A stretch of 64,000 nucleotides of DNA from Candidatus Promineofilum glycogenicum (GCA_016707605.1 JADJHJ010000015.1:1-64000), one strand, 5' to 3'. Shown: positions 1-7,698, numbered from the stretch's first letter. Numbers and translations are program-made. The notes: generated from the sequence alone by a model not told the origin.

Positions 1-42
1 CTGGCTACTGATTTCTGGTATACTGGTTCCTGAAGCGGGGGT

Positions 43-62
43 CTGGGGGGCTTGCCCCCCAG
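43..62. other. Hairpin just upstream of the retroelement reverse transcriptase
   Basis: CTGGGGGGC and GCCCCCCAG form a perfect 9-bp stem around TT. It lies about 40 bases before the reverse transcriptase start and has no T-tract, so a terminator role is unproven. A TATACT hexamer lies at 18-23. The function of the hairpin is unknown. Confidence 0.45.
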
Positions 63-104
63 CGCCACGCGAAAGTGGCTGTATGGGCGAACGGGAGACC
101 GCCC

Positions 105-1160
105 ATGAAGACCTACAAACACCTTTATCCCGCCGTGTGTGAGTGGGACAACCTCGATCTGGCCTACCGCAAGGCGCGTCTGGGCAAGCGCAGCCGCCCG
201 CCCGCCGCCGCGTTTGAATACGATCTGGAGGCCAACCTGGTCGAGTTACGCCGCGAGCTGGCCGACAAGACCTACCGGCCGGGCCGCTATCACTCCTTCT
301 ACATTCACGAACCCAAGCGGCGATTGATCTCCGCCGCCCTATTTCGCGACCGGGTTGTCCACCACGCGCTGTGCAATGTCATCGAGCCGCTCTTCGAGCG
401 CAGCTTCATCACCGATTCCTATGCCAACCGGGCCGGCAAGGGCACTCACCGGGCGATCGACCGGGCGCAGCAGTACGCGCGCCGCTTCCCCTACGTCCTG
501 CAATGCGACGTGCGGCAGTTCTTTCCCAGCATCGATCATGCCATCCTCCGCGGCCTTCTGGCACGTAAGATAGCTGACCAGGACGTGATGTGGCTGGTGG
601 ATCTGATCCTCGATAGCGGCCGGGGCGTGCTGTCGGAGGAGTACGAGATGCAGTGGTTTCCCGGTGACGACCTGTTGGCCGCCCTGCGTCCGCGCGGGCT
701 GCCCATTGGCAACCTGACCAGCCAGTTCTGGGCCAACTGCTATCTGAACCCGTTCGACCATTTCGTCAAGCGCGAATTGGGTTGCCCCGGCTACGTGCGC
801 TACGTCGATGATCTGCTGCTCTTCGCCCCAGACAAAGCTACCCTTTGGGGTTGGCGGCGGGCGGTGGTCGAACGGTTGGCCGGGCTGCGATTGACGATCC
901 ATCCTGGCGCTCAGCCCCGCCCGGTGACCGAAGGCATCCCGTTTTTGGGCTTTGTCGTCTTTCCCGACCACCGGCGGCTCAAGCGCCGGCAGGGGATTCG
1001 CTACCGCCGGCGACTGAAATCGCTCTTACAGCTATATGCGGCGGGAGAGATTGGCATCGACCGGGTACACGCTTCCGTGCGTGGCTGGATCAACCACGTT
1101 CGCTACGGCGATACCTGGCGCTTGCGCGAGGCTGCGCTCGGCCCCGTGGTGGTCGTGTAG
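105..1160 (+). CDS. Diversity-generating retroelement reverse transcriptase
   Basis: A 351-residue reverse transcriptase. DGR reverse transcriptases copy a template-repeat RNA into cDNA with random changes at adenines, and the cDNA replaces a variable repeat in a target gene. Visible motifs are the catalytic Asp in QCDVRQFF (D135), the DGR-type block GLPIGNLTSQ (198-207), the catalytic YVDD (233-236) and FLGF after it. The N-terminal MKTYKHLYP and the SYANRAGKGTHRA segment are also typical of the family. No maturase or endonuclease domain follows, which argues against a group II intron. The ATG at 105 is preferred over an upstream GTG at 75 because GGGAGA lies at 93-98 and the family normally begins MKTYK. 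It is followed by avd and a template repeat, completing the cassette. Confidence 0.93.
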   Translation: MKTYKHLYPAVCEWDNLDLAYRKARLGKRSRPPAAAFEYDLEANLVELRRELADKTYRPGRYHSFYIHEPKRRLISAALFRDRVVHHALCNVIEPLFERSFITDSYANRAGKGTHRAIDRAQQYARRFPYVLQCDVRQFFPSIDHAILRGLLARKIADQDVMWLVDLILDSGRGVLSEEYEMQWFPGDDLLAALRPRGLPIGNLTSQFWANCYLNPFDHFVKRELGCPGYVRYVDDLLLFAPDKATLWGWRRAVVERLAGLRLTIHPGAQPRPVTEGIPFLGFVVFPDHRRLKRRQGIRYRRRLKSLLQLYAAGEIGIDRVHASVRGWINHVRYGDTWRLREAALGPVVVV

Positions 1161-1195
1161 GGTATTGCGCGGGCAAATGAGCAGGAGGTGCGGAG

Positions 1196-1540
1196 ATGCA
1201 AGAATCGCCTATCTTCACCAAAACCTATGATCTACTCACCTGGCTGCTGCCGGCGACGACGAAGTTCCCGCGTGAGCATCGCTTTGTCATGGCCAAGGCA
1301 GTGCAGGAGACGGCGCTCCGCTTTCAAGAGCGGCTGATCGAAGCCGGCTTGGGCGGCGACCGAACGCGGCAACATGCGCTGGCCCAGGCCGACGTCGAAC
1401 TAACGAAATTGCGGTTCTATCTGCGGCTGTCGCGCGATATGAGCCTCATCACGCCGCGGCAGTACCAGCACGTGGCGGAGTACACAACGGAAGTCGGCCG
1501 GCTGCTGGGTGGCTGGCGACACTCTTTGAAAGCGGCGTAA
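1196..1540 (+). CDS. avd: DGR accessory variability protein Avd (four-helix bundle)
   Basis: A 114-residue, mostly helical protein of the four-helix-bundle family. In characterised DGRs, Avd forms a positively charged pentameric barrel that binds the reverse transcriptase and the template RNA and is needed for mutagenic homing. Family marks are FPREHRFVMAKAVQ near residue 24, a Leu/Arg-rich third helix (ELTKLRFYLRLSRD) and the terminal GGWRHSL. A strong ribosome binding site, AGGAGGT at 1183-1189, precedes the ATG. It starts 35 bases after the reverse transcriptase stop, so the two are probably co-transcribed, and the template repeat follows 40 bases after its stop. Confidence 0.9.
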   Translation: MQESPIFTKTYDLLTWLLPATTKFPREHRFVMAKAVQETALRFQERLIEAGLGGDRTRQHALAQADVELTKLRFYLRLSRDMSLITPRQYQHVAEYTTEVGRLLGGWRHSLKAA

Positions 1541-1579
1541 GGGGCGCGCGAGCGTCCATACGCGGGGGCAGGTTATCAG

Positions 1580-1690
1580 GTGGCCGCGTGCTGCGCGGCG
1601 GGTCGTGGAACAACAATCAGAGGAACGCGCGCGTGTCGATCCGCAACAACAACACGCCGGACAACGCCAACAACAATATCGGTTTCCGTG
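1580..1690 (+). other. DGR template repeat (TR), formylglycine-enzyme type
   Basis: This non-coding stretch reads in one frame as GGRVLRGGSWNNNQ followed by more Asn runs and INNIGFR-like ending (NNNIGFR). That is the form of the variable region of formylglycine-generating-enzyme/C-type-lectin targets. Eleven AAC or AAT codons fall at 1609-1617, 1624-1626 and about 1642-1677, the adenine-rich codons that DGR mutagenesis diversifies. The frame has no start or ribosome binding site and ends at a TGA near 1752, so it is a template and not a gene. The matching variable repeat is not in this window. The exact edges and the initiation-of-mutagenic-homing element cannot be fixed without the target sequence. 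Confidence 0.88.
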
Positions 1691-1840
1691 CCGCTGCCCA
1701 CGTCTTTACCAGTAAAGCCCCGCCGGCAATGCTCCGGGTCATCACCAGATGACGCGAGCCGAGGCTTAAGAAGACGGCGTAACCTGTTCCCGGCCGCGTC
1801 CGGCTCCGCTTGGGGTCCGGGCGCGGGCAAATAGAGAAAC

Positions 1841-1884
1841 GCCCGGCCGCCTGTGGTAGCGAAATGCGACGCACGCGGCCGGGC
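1841..1884. terminator. Strong GC hairpin ending the DGR cassette
   Basis: GCCCGGCCGC (1841-1850) and GCGGCCGGGC (1875-1884) form a perfect 10-bp stem with a 24-base loop. It sits between the template repeat and the convergent hydrolase gene, so it could stop transcription from either side. DGRs can also carry hairpins near the homing site, usually beside the variable repeat, so a retrohoming role is a second possibility. Confidence 0.5.
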
Positions 1885-1894
1885 ACTCCTTTCG

Positions 1895-3382
1895 TCAGCT
1901 CATCTGCTCTGCTAACCAATCCAGAATAACCTGCACCGTCTCCGCGTCCAACACCCGATCGGCCGCATTATAGTTCGCCCCATTGGCCGCCGTCAGCTCC
2001 TCCACCGGCGTCTCCTCCAGCTTCAGGATGTGGTTGGCGTTGGCCGGATAGCTGAAGGTCACGTTGTCCCCCGCCGCCGCTTCCAGCACCGCGCCGTCGG
2101 CTTGCCAGTCGATCTGGATGTCCTTCTGGCCGATGATGACCAGCGTCGGCGCGGTGACATTCGCCAGCAGTTCGGCCGGTTGCGCGGCCAGCAGTTCGGC
2201 GCTGAACGGCTGGTTGGCCGGCGCGACCAGCCCGGCGAAGACCTGTTGCGCGCTATCCGGCAGGGCCGGGTCGAGTTCAGCCGTCTCGCCGGCCAGGAAG
2301 GCGGCGATGGCCTCGTCCCACAGCACCAGAAGTTCGTCCCGGTTCGGCTCGGCGCTCAGCACGTTCTCGGCCATCTGCTGGTGCAGCACCTCGGTCAGCG
2401 GCCGGCCGGGCGCGCCGGTCAGAATCAGCCCGGCGAAGGGCGTGGCCGGGTCGCCGTTCTGGTAGTTCATGGCGTGCAGCGTGCCCTCGCTGTTGGCCAG
2501 CACGAACACCTGGGCCGGGTCGATGCCCGGCTGGGCCACCAGGAACTCCACGGCGCTGGCCAGCTCATCGACGTGGCTCTGGAAGGTGATGTTGCCCAGC
2601 AAGAGGGGCATGTTCTGTTGGGCAAAGGGGCCGGTGAAGCGCTTGTCGTAGCGCAGCGTGGCGTAGCCGGCGCGGGTCAGCTCGTCGGCCAGCAGGGCGG
2701 CGCTGCCGTTGCGGCCGGGCAGCAGCGGCGAGTTCCAGTCGCGGTCGGTCGGCCCGCTGCCGGCGACGAAGACCACCGCCGCGAATGGGCCGTCGCCCTC
2801 CGGCCGGGTCAGCGTCGCGCCGACGGTCGTCTCGCCCAGCGGCCAACTGACCTCTTCGACGACGTAGGGCGGGATGGGCGTGGCCGTGGCCGCCACCACG
2901 TCGCCGGTGCGGCTGATCTCGAACGTGCCGGTGACGCCCGCCTGGGCGAAGTCGCCGCTGATTGTCTGGCCGTCGATGACACCGTCGAACTCCGCGCCGG
3001 CCGAGCCGATGGCGAAGTGGATGGCGTCCCCTTCCAGCCGCACATCGTCGAGCGGCAGGTCGGCCGCGCCCTGCTGCGGGATGTCGATCGTCGCCGTCGG
3101 CGCGCCGGTGGACGAGTCGAACTTGACGATGATGCCCAGTTGCTGCCCGGCGATGTCGATGGCGCCTTCCCACTGGCCGTCGAGCGGGGTGGCGTCGGCG
3201 GGCAGGGCGGGGGCGCTGGTCTCGGTCGGCGCAACGGTCGGCGTGGGCGCGTCGGTAGGCGGCAAAGATGTAGCGGTCTCTGGTTCCGGTAGGTCGGTAG
3301 CGGGCAGGGTTGTTTCCGGCTGGGCGCGGTTGCAGGCGACCAGAAGGAGAACGAAAGCCAGAAGGGACAGGAAACGAAACAT
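1895..3382 (-). CDS. Alpha/beta-hydrolase lipoprotein
   Basis: A 495-residue exported lipoprotein. The signal peptide ends in the lipobox LLVAC with the lipidated Cys at residue 17, followed by a Pro/Thr-rich linker to about residue 65. A beta-rich N-terminal domain (70-160) precedes an alpha/beta-hydrolase domain (175-495). The likely triad is Ser298 in ANSEG, Asp421 in GQKDIQID and His451 in NANHILK. Residues 235-250 (GYATLRYDKR) match the X-Pro/acyl-peptide hydrolase group. Peptide or ester hydrolysis at the cell surface is likely; the substrate is unknown. It converges on the retroelement and stands alone. Confidence 0.8.
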   Translation of the reverse strand: MFRFLSLLAFVLLLVACNRAQPETTLPATDLPEPETATSLPPTDAPTPTVAPTETSAPALPADATPLDGQWEGAIDIAGQQLGIIVKFDSSTGAPTATIDIPQQGAADLPLDDVRLEGDAIHFAIGSAGAEFDGVIDGQTISGDFAQAGVTGTFEISRTGDVVAATATPIPPYVVEEVSWPLGETTVGATLTRPEGDGPFAAVVFVAGSGPTDRDWNSPLLPGRNGSAALLADELTRAGYATLRYDKRFTGPFAQQNMPLLLGNITFQSHVDELASAVEFLVAQPGIDPAQVFVLANSEGTLHAMNYQNGDPATPFAGLILTGAPGRPLTEVLHQQMAENVLSAEPNRDELLVLWDEAIAAFLAGETAELDPALPDSAQQVFAGLVAPANQPFSAELLAAQPAELLANVTAPTLVIIGQKDIQIDWQADGAVLEAAAGDNVTFSYPANANHILKLEETPVEELTAANGANYNAADRVLDAETVQVILDWLAEQMS

Positions 3383-3418
3383 GGTTAGTTAACCTCAATT
3401 ACCAAGAGTATACCAAGA

Positions 3419-3505
3419 GGTTTAACGCCAAGACGCGAAGACGCCAAGACGCTAAGAAGAGCCTTTTCATTGCGTCCCGGCGTCCTGGCGTCTTGGCGTT
3501 AAACC
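3419..3505. repeat. Long inverted repeat, family A (AACGCCAAGACGC type)
   Basis: Arms beginning GGTTTAACGCCAAGACGC and ending GCGTCTTGGCGTTAAACC pair over about 28 bases around a variable core. The same family recurs at 7606, 14647, 17256, 28281, 33590 and 36573, always between genes or at gene ends. Confidence 0.85.
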
Positions 3506-3519
3506 TATATACCCTTGTT

Positions 3520-3543
3520 GTGTACACTATTCTCGTGTACACT
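3520..3543 (+). promoter_or_regulatory. Paired palindromic operator overlapping the toxin-antitoxin promoter
   Basis: GTGTACACT occurs twice, at 3520-3528 and 3535-3543, 15 bases apart. Each contains the perfect palindrome GTGTACAC. The second copy includes TACACT, a plausible -10 box ending six bases before the ATG at 3550. This suits autorepression by a ribbon-helix-helix antitoxin and suggests a leaderless transcript. Confidence 0.65.
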
Positions 3544-3549
3544 GGACTC

Positions 3550-3786
3550 ATGCTCAAGAACATTACTCTCTCGGCCGACGAGGCCCTGATCCGCGAGGCG
3601 CGGCGGCAGGCGGCGCTGCACAACACGACGCTCAACGCGTTGTTCCGCGAGTGGCTGAACCAGTACGTGGCTCAGGAAGAGGCCGCGCGCGAGACGGCTT
3701 TGCAGCAGTATGATGAGTTGATGCAGAGACTTGGTACTCGTTTTACCGGCAAGTTTACGCGCGAGGAAATGAATGAACGGCGCTGA
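3550..3786 (+). CDS. Ribbon-helix-helix antitoxin of a VapBC-type module
   Basis: A 78-residue protein beginning MLKNITLSADEALIREARR, the beta strand plus helix of a ribbon-helix-helix DNA-binding fold. The C-terminal half (QQYDELMQRLGTRF onward) would wrap the toxin. Antitoxins of this kind dimerise, bind operators in their own promoter and neutralise the toxin. It overlaps the PIN toxin gene by 14 bases, the usual arrangement. The ATG at 3550 is chosen because the fold begins there and TACACT lies exactly six bases upstream. No ribosome binding site is visible. Confidence 0.8.
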   Translation: MLKNITLSADEALIREARRQAALHNTTLNALFREWLNQYVAQEEAARETALQQYDELMQRLGTRFTGKFTREEMNERR

Positions 3787-4213
3787 AAACGGCGGGCTGT
3801 TTTTCCTCGACACCAATATCCTGGTCTACGCCCACACAGCGAACGAGCCGCACAAGCAACCCGTCGCCGCGGCGCTTATCGCGGACGCGCTACGAACACA
3901 CCGTGGTGTGATCAGCACCCAGGTCGTACAGGAGTTCCTGAACCTGGCCACGCGCCACGCCCGGCCGGTCTTCTCGCTGCCTGAAGCGGCCGAGTATCTG
4001 AACAAAGTTCTGTGGCCGTTGTGTGCTTACTTTCCATCACGCGAATTCTACGAACGCGCATTACAGGTCAGAGTGGAAACCGGCTACGCCTTCTATGACG
4101 CCCTCATCGTCACCGCGGCTATTGAGAGCGGCTGCCGCGTCCTCTACACCGAGGATTTGCAGCATGGGCGCATCATCCAGAGCGTGCGCGTGGTCAATCC
4201 GTTCGCGGCGTAG
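3773..4213 (+). CDS. PIN-domain ribonuclease toxin (VapC-like)
   Basis: A 146-residue PIN-domain protein. PIN toxins are magnesium-dependent RNases, typically cutting tRNA or rRNA to halt translation when the antitoxin is degraded. The acidic active-site residues are visible: Asp13 in FLDTNI, Glu54 in VQEF, Asp109 in FYDALI and Asp128 in TEDLQHG. It overlaps the upstream antitoxin and, at its 3' end, overlaps by 20 bases the convergent glycosyltransferase gene. The length is normal and nothing suggests inactivation. Confidence 0.85.
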   Translation: MNGAENGGLFFLDTNILVYAHTANEPHKQPVAAALIADALRTHRGVISTQVVQEFLNLATRHARPVFSLPEAAEYLNKVLWPLCAYFPSREFYERALQVRVETGYAFYDALIVTAAIESGCRVLYTEDLQHGRIIQSVRVVNPFAA

Positions 4214-5399
4214 CCAGATACACCGCTTCTACCTGCTGCGCCAACTTCTCCCACCCAAACCGCTCCAGCACATTAGCCCGCGCCGCCTCTCCTCTCCCCC
4301 GCTCCCCGGCCCCCCCGCCCCCCTGCCCCCCCGCCGCCCGTAGCAAGCCCACTGTCGCCTCGACCAACCCCGCCACATCCCCCGACCCACACACCACCCC
4401 CGTCCGCCCGTCGCGCACGTACTCCCTCACCTGCCCCACCCCCTCGGCCACCACCGGCACGCCCGCGGCCAGCATATCGGCCAGCTTCACCGGACACTTG
4501 GCGCGGTTGAGCAGGGTGTCGTCCATCAGGTAGAGGCCCACGTCGGCCGCGGCCAGCGTCGCCGGCAGCTCGGCCAGGGCCACCCAGCCCACGTCCACCA
4601 CCGCCGCCAGCAGCCCGGCCGCGGCCAACTGCTCGCGGAAGCGGGCGCTGTCGGCGTCGTAGAGGCCCGCGCCGACCAGCAGCACGGCCACGTCGGGCAC
4701 GGCGGCGCGCACCCCGGCCAGCACCGCCGCCAGCCGCGCCGTGTCGAACTCGAACAGGCGGCTGTAAACCAGCACCGTCGGCCGCCCGCCCAGCCCCAGC
4801 CGCGCCCGCGCCGCCGCCCGTTCGTCCGGCGTTACCTCGCGCAGGGAGATGCCCGGCCCGTTGGGTAGGTAAGTGACCCGCTCGCGCGCCACGCCCAGGC
4901 TCCACACCAGGCTTTCCAGCGTCCGGCTGGCCACGGTGACGGCGTGGGCGTGGGTCAGGCCGTAGCGCTCCTGCCGGGCGAAGAAGCGCTTCTGCAGCGG
5001 GCCGTAGGGGGCCAGGTCGTTCCAGCCGCCCGCCCCTTCCCAGTCGTCGGTGTCCATGACCAACCGCAGGCGGTGGCGGTGGAAGCGCCACAGCCACTCG
5101 GCGGCCAGCCCGCTATACGCCTTGGGCTTGAAGGCGTGGACGACGTCCGGCCGCCAGGCCAGCGTTTCGCGGACGAGGGCGCGGGCGATGCCGGGCACGC
5201 CGCCGCGCAAGGGCACGTAGCGCAACTCGACGCCATCCTCGGCCCACGTCCGATTGGCCTCATCGGGCGTCTCCCAAGGGGGCATGAGCAGGCGCACGGT
5301 GTGGCCGCGGGCGACGAGCGGCCGGGCCAGCCCCAGGGCGCGGCTGCGCATGGTCTGTTTGGGGTGGAGGCCGAAGGGGCCGAGCATGGCGATGCGCAT
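4194..5399 (-). CDS. Group 1 (GT4-type) glycosyltransferase
   Basis: A 401-residue GT-B fold glycosyltransferase that would transfer a sugar from a nucleotide donor to a lipid or glycan at the inner membrane face. The N-terminal domain starts RIAMLGPFGLHPKQT. The C-terminal donor domain holds LVYSRLFEFD and the late block VAADVGLYLMDDTLLNRAKCPVKLADMLAAGVPVV, given here only as position about 290-325. Near the C terminus a Gly-rich stretch (GGQGGGGAGERGRGEA) is coded by one arm of repeat family E, a low-complexity insert just before the last helix. The acceptor is unknown and the gene is not in a clear operon. Confidence 0.82.
   Translation of the reverse strand: MRIAMLGPFGLHPKQTMRSRALGLARPLVARGHTVRLLMPPWETPDEANRTWAEDGVELRYVPLRGGVPGIARALVRETLAWRPDVVHAFKPKAYSGLAAEWLWRFHRHRLRLVMDTDDWEGAGGWNDLAPYGPLQKRFFARQERYGLTHAHAVTVASRTLESLVWSLGVARERVTYLPNGPGISLREVTPDERAAARARLGLGGRPTVLVYSRLFEFDTARLAAVLAGVRAAVPDVAVLLVGAGLYDADSARFREQLAAAGLLAAVVDVGWVALAELPATLAAADVGLYLMDDTLLNRAKCPVKLADMLAAGVPVVAEGVGQVREYVRDGRTGVVCGSGDVAGLVEATVGLLRAAGGQGGGGAGERGRGEAARANVLERFGWEKLAQQVEAVYLATPRTD
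4285..4340. repeat. Single arm of repeat family E inside the glycosyltransferase gene
   Basis: A C-rich tract with CCCCGCTCCCC and CCCCCCTGCCCC motifs matches one arm of the palindromes found inside murE, an ABC ATPase and thiD. Here it stays in frame and only lengthens a surface loop. Confidence 0.6.
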
Positions 5400-5410
5400 G
5401 GCTAAGAGGG

Positions 5411-5445
5411 ATTATCCGCAGATTTAGCAGATTGGGCAGATTATC
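5411..5445. repeat. Half element of repeat family B (GCAGATT type)
   Basis: Contains CCGCAGATTTAGCAGATT and GGGCAGATT, one arm of the CAGATT-type inverted repeats seen complete at 6864, 34603, 49074, 52981 and 54104. The space between the glycosyltransferase and the DUF711 gene holds nothing else. Confidence 0.65.
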
Positions 5446-5494
5446 AGAGAAGGTGGCGTCGATGGGTGGGCGGGGGGTGTTTATTGATGCCCTA

Positions 5495-6697
5495 TCATAG
5501 CCGATTTGCCCAGGCGCGATAGGCGGCCAGATCGAGCGCGCCCGCGCCGGCCAGCAGCCCGCCCGCGCCGCTCCCGGCCACGTCCATCACCCCGCCCGGC
5601 GCGAAGTACTCGAACGAGAACGCCGTGGCGTCCCCGGCGCGCAGTCCCGGCAGCGGCATGAGCCGGGCCACCAGCGGCTTGCGCAGCCGGGCGGAGAGGG
5701 CGGCCGTGTCCAGCAGGATGCCGGCCAGCGTCGCCTCGTCCACGTCGCCGGGCAGGGGCACTGTGTCCAGCCCCACGCCGCAGACGGCGGCATAGAGCAG
5801 CAGGTCGCTCAGCGCCAGCCCGCCGGCCGCCGCCCGCCGGGCCAGCGTGGCGTCCTCCAGCACCGGCAGCATCAGCCCACAGAAGCCGGCGCGCGGGAAG
5901 CGGGCGCGGTCGAGGGCGTCGGTCAGGAAGGCCGCGGCGAACAGCGCTCCCGGCCCGCCCACGCGCGCGCCCAGCGCCTCCAGCGCCGCGCCGAGGCTCT
6001 TGTCCGGCGTCGGGTAGGGCGCGGGCGAGAAGTCGATGCCGCCGAAGCGCAGGCCGAACTCGGCCGCCAGCCGCTCGGCGGCGGGCGCGATGGCCGCCGC
6101 GGCGTCCTCGATGCCCGCCACCAGCCGCGCCCGCGCCTCGTCCAGCGTCGCCGCGCCGCTGACGGCGGCCAGGGCCACGTCGGCCGCCTCGACGGCCACG
6201 GCGAACGACGCCGCGCCGCCGCCGTGGTAGCTGGCCGGCAGGAACGGGTGGCCGGGGCCGCAGCCGGCCAACGCCCCCAGGAAGAGGTTGCCGAAGCCGT
6301 CGGCGTGGAGTGTGCTGACGCGGCCGATGAGGCGGGCGGCGGCGTGGCAGCGGGCTACGTCGATCCGGCCGTCGGGCGTGGCGATCTCCACTGAGGCGAA
6401 GAGGCCATCGGCGGCCATGAGCAGGTCGGGGATAACGTCGAGCCAAGCCGGGTCGTGCTGGAGTTGGGCCGGGCCGAGGCTGACGTAGTTCGCCCCGGCG
6501 GCGCGCCAGGCGGCGGCGAATTCGGCCGCGGCCGGGGCCGCCCTCTGGCGCGGCAGCCAATCGGGGAACGGCGTCGCCCCCACGCGGGTGGACTGGACGC
6601 GCACGGCGAACGCCCCCCGCGCCGCGGCCAGGAACGGCGCAAACGCCGCCGGGTTGCTCTCCGGCTCACAGAACAGTGTAACCGATCGAATCTCCAT
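5495..6697 (-). CDS. DUF711 / UPF0210 family protein
   Basis: A 400-residue protein matching the DUF711 family, whose biochemical role is not established. Supporting motifs are the N-terminal MEIRSVTLFCE, the FGNLFLG and GPGHPFLPASYH segments, and the hallmark FGGIDFSPAPYP near residue 233. The family is related by fold to glycyl-radical-like alpha/beta barrel proteins, but no glycyl loop can be recognised here. AGAGGAG lies just upstream of the ATG, supporting the start. It is monocistronic, with repeats on its upstream side. Confidence 0.85.
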   Translation of the reverse strand: MEIRSVTLFCEPESNPAAFAPFLAAARGAFAVRVQSTRVGATPFPDWLPRQRAAPAAAEFAAAWRAAGANYVSLGPAQLQHDPAWLDVIPDLLMAADGLFASVEIATPDGRIDVARCHAAARLIGRVSTLHADGFGNLFLGALAGCGPGHPFLPASYHGGGAASFAVAVEAADVALAAVSGAATLDEARARLVAGIEDAAAAIAPAAERLAAEFGLRFGGIDFSPAPYPTPDKSLGAALEALGARVGGPGALFAAAFLTDALDRARFPRAGFCGLMLPVLEDATLARRAAAGGLALSDLLLYAAVCGVGLDTVPLPGDVDEATLAGILLDTAALSARLRKPLVARLMPLPGLRAGDATAFSFEYFAPGGVMDVAGSGAGGLLAGAGALDLAAYRAWANRL

Positions 6698-6708
6698 AAC
6701 TCCTCTTG

Positions 6709-6815
6709 GTGCGTCGCACTTTCCGAAGTGCGTCGCACCTTCTTACCCGCGCCACCCCAGAAGGTGCAACCCCCCCACAGGGCCAGAGGCACCACTCCAG
6801 AAAGTGGGCCGCACC
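6709..6815. repeat. Inverted repeat family K (GTGCGTCGCAC type)
   Basis: GTGCGTCGCACTTTCCGAAG and the following GTGCGTCGCACCTTCT are mirrored by AGAAGGTGC and AGAAAGTGGGCCGCACC. A second copy with the same pieces lies at 50206-50300. It may hold promoter elements of the genes on either side, but none is clear. Confidence 0.65.
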
Positions 6816-6863
6816 GCCCGCCCATTTGACAGCCGCCGCCTTCCCGTTAGAATGACTCCAATC

Positions 6864-6933
6864 AAACCACAGATTCCACAGATTTCACAGATTCGGCTCT
6901 GAAAATCTGTGGAATCTGTGAAATCTGTGGTTT
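6864..6933. repeat. Inverted repeat family B (CACAGATT type)
   Basis: AAACCACAGATTCCACAG and its mirror CTGTGAAATCTGTGGTTT flank a short core. Arms of about 30 bases pair well. It ends eight bases before the next start codon, leaving little room for a ribosome binding site. Confidence 0.85.
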
Positions 6934-6940
6934 CTTCATC

Positions 6941-7690
6941 ATGAACGACGCGACCCCCACGGGCGACGGCCCGATCACCACCCAACCCGAAGGCAACCCC
7001 GACCTGGGCGTTCCCGGCGACAGCCCCCTGGCCGACGCGCCCATGCCCGAAGCGCCCGACCTGGCCCCCGACTCGACTGAGCCGGCCCAGCCAACCGGCG
7101 ACGCCACACTGCCGCCGCCCGCCGCCTCCGACGAAGCGGACGCGCCCCCGCTGCCGGGCGAGATCGCGGCCGACGAACCGGCGACCGATGAGATCGACGC
7201 CGGTGAATCGGTCGCTGAGGAGCCGGCGACTGATGAACAACCGGCTGAGCCGCCGACACCAGCGGTCGAGTTCCGCCCCGAACCGCGCCGCCTGGCCCGC
7301 GGCGAGCGCGAGATGGTCGACCGCACGCGGCAACGCTTCGCCGCCTGCGGCCGTTGCGGCTACCTGTACGCCGATCTGCAACTGCTGCTGGGCGAAGAAG
7401 CGCTGCAAACCGCCGCCCTGGGCGCGCGCGACGGTTGGTTACGGCTGGAGGGCGACCAGCAACTGCGAACGCTGCTGATCGACGCCTTCGGCGTGCGGCT
7501 CGACATTGACTATGAGGCCATGGATGGCGCGTGCCCGGAGTGCCGGCGGCGCTTCGTCTTCGCCACCCTCGACGACGGCCGCGCCCGGCTCAGTTGCGGA
7601 CGTAAGAGAAGGTCTCACGCAAAGACGCAAAGAGCGCCAAGTAAAGAAAGACTGTTTTCTTTACTTGGCGCTCTTTGCGTCTTTGCGTGA
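6941..7690 (+). CDS. Acidic Pro-rich protein with a C-terminal zinc ribbon; function unknown
   Basis: A 249-residue protein I do not recognise. Residues 1-115 are disordered, rich in Pro, Ala, Asp and Glu. The remainder is folded and has two CxxC pairs, CGRC (about 136-139) and CPEC (about 197-200), a likely zinc ribbon. The last 26 residues (from RSHAKTQR) are encoded by the left arm of a family A palindrome, which also provides the stop codon. The gene therefore overlaps the convergent SpoU gene by 30 bases within the repeat. A nucleic-acid or protein-binding role is possible but unproven. Confidence 0.6.
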   Translation: MNDATPTGDGPITTQPEGNPDLGVPGDSPLADAPMPEAPDLAPDSTEPAQPTGDATLPPPAASDEADAPPLPGEIAADEPATDEIDAGESVAEEPATDEQPAEPPTPAVEFRPEPRRLARGEREMVDRTRQRFAACGRCGYLYADLQLLLGEEALQTAALGARDGWLRLEGDQQLRTLLIDAFGVRLDIDYEAMDGACPECRRRFVFATLDDGRARLSCGRKRRSHAKTQRAPSKERLFSLLGALCVFA

Positions 7691-7698
7691 AACCTTCT
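7606..7698. repeat. Inverted repeat family A where two convergent genes end
   Basis: AGAAGGTCTCACGCAAAGAC pairs with the mirror GCGTGAAACCTTCT side over about 40 bases. Both neighbouring genes read into it and take their last codons and stop codons from it. As RNA it would fold into a strong hairpin and may act as a bidirectional terminator. Confidence 0.85.

Noticed and set aside
75..1160. Group II intron maturase reading of the reverse transcriptase
   Set aside because: No maturase or endonuclease domain follows the YVDD region. GLPIGNLTSQ, the Avd gene and a template repeat point to a diversity-generating retroelement.
2030..3292. 420-codon plus-strand frame opposite the hydrolase lipoprotein
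   Set aside because: The antisense lipoprotein has a signal peptide, lipobox and hydrolase motifs; this frame is Arg/Gly-rich shadow in GC-rich DNA.
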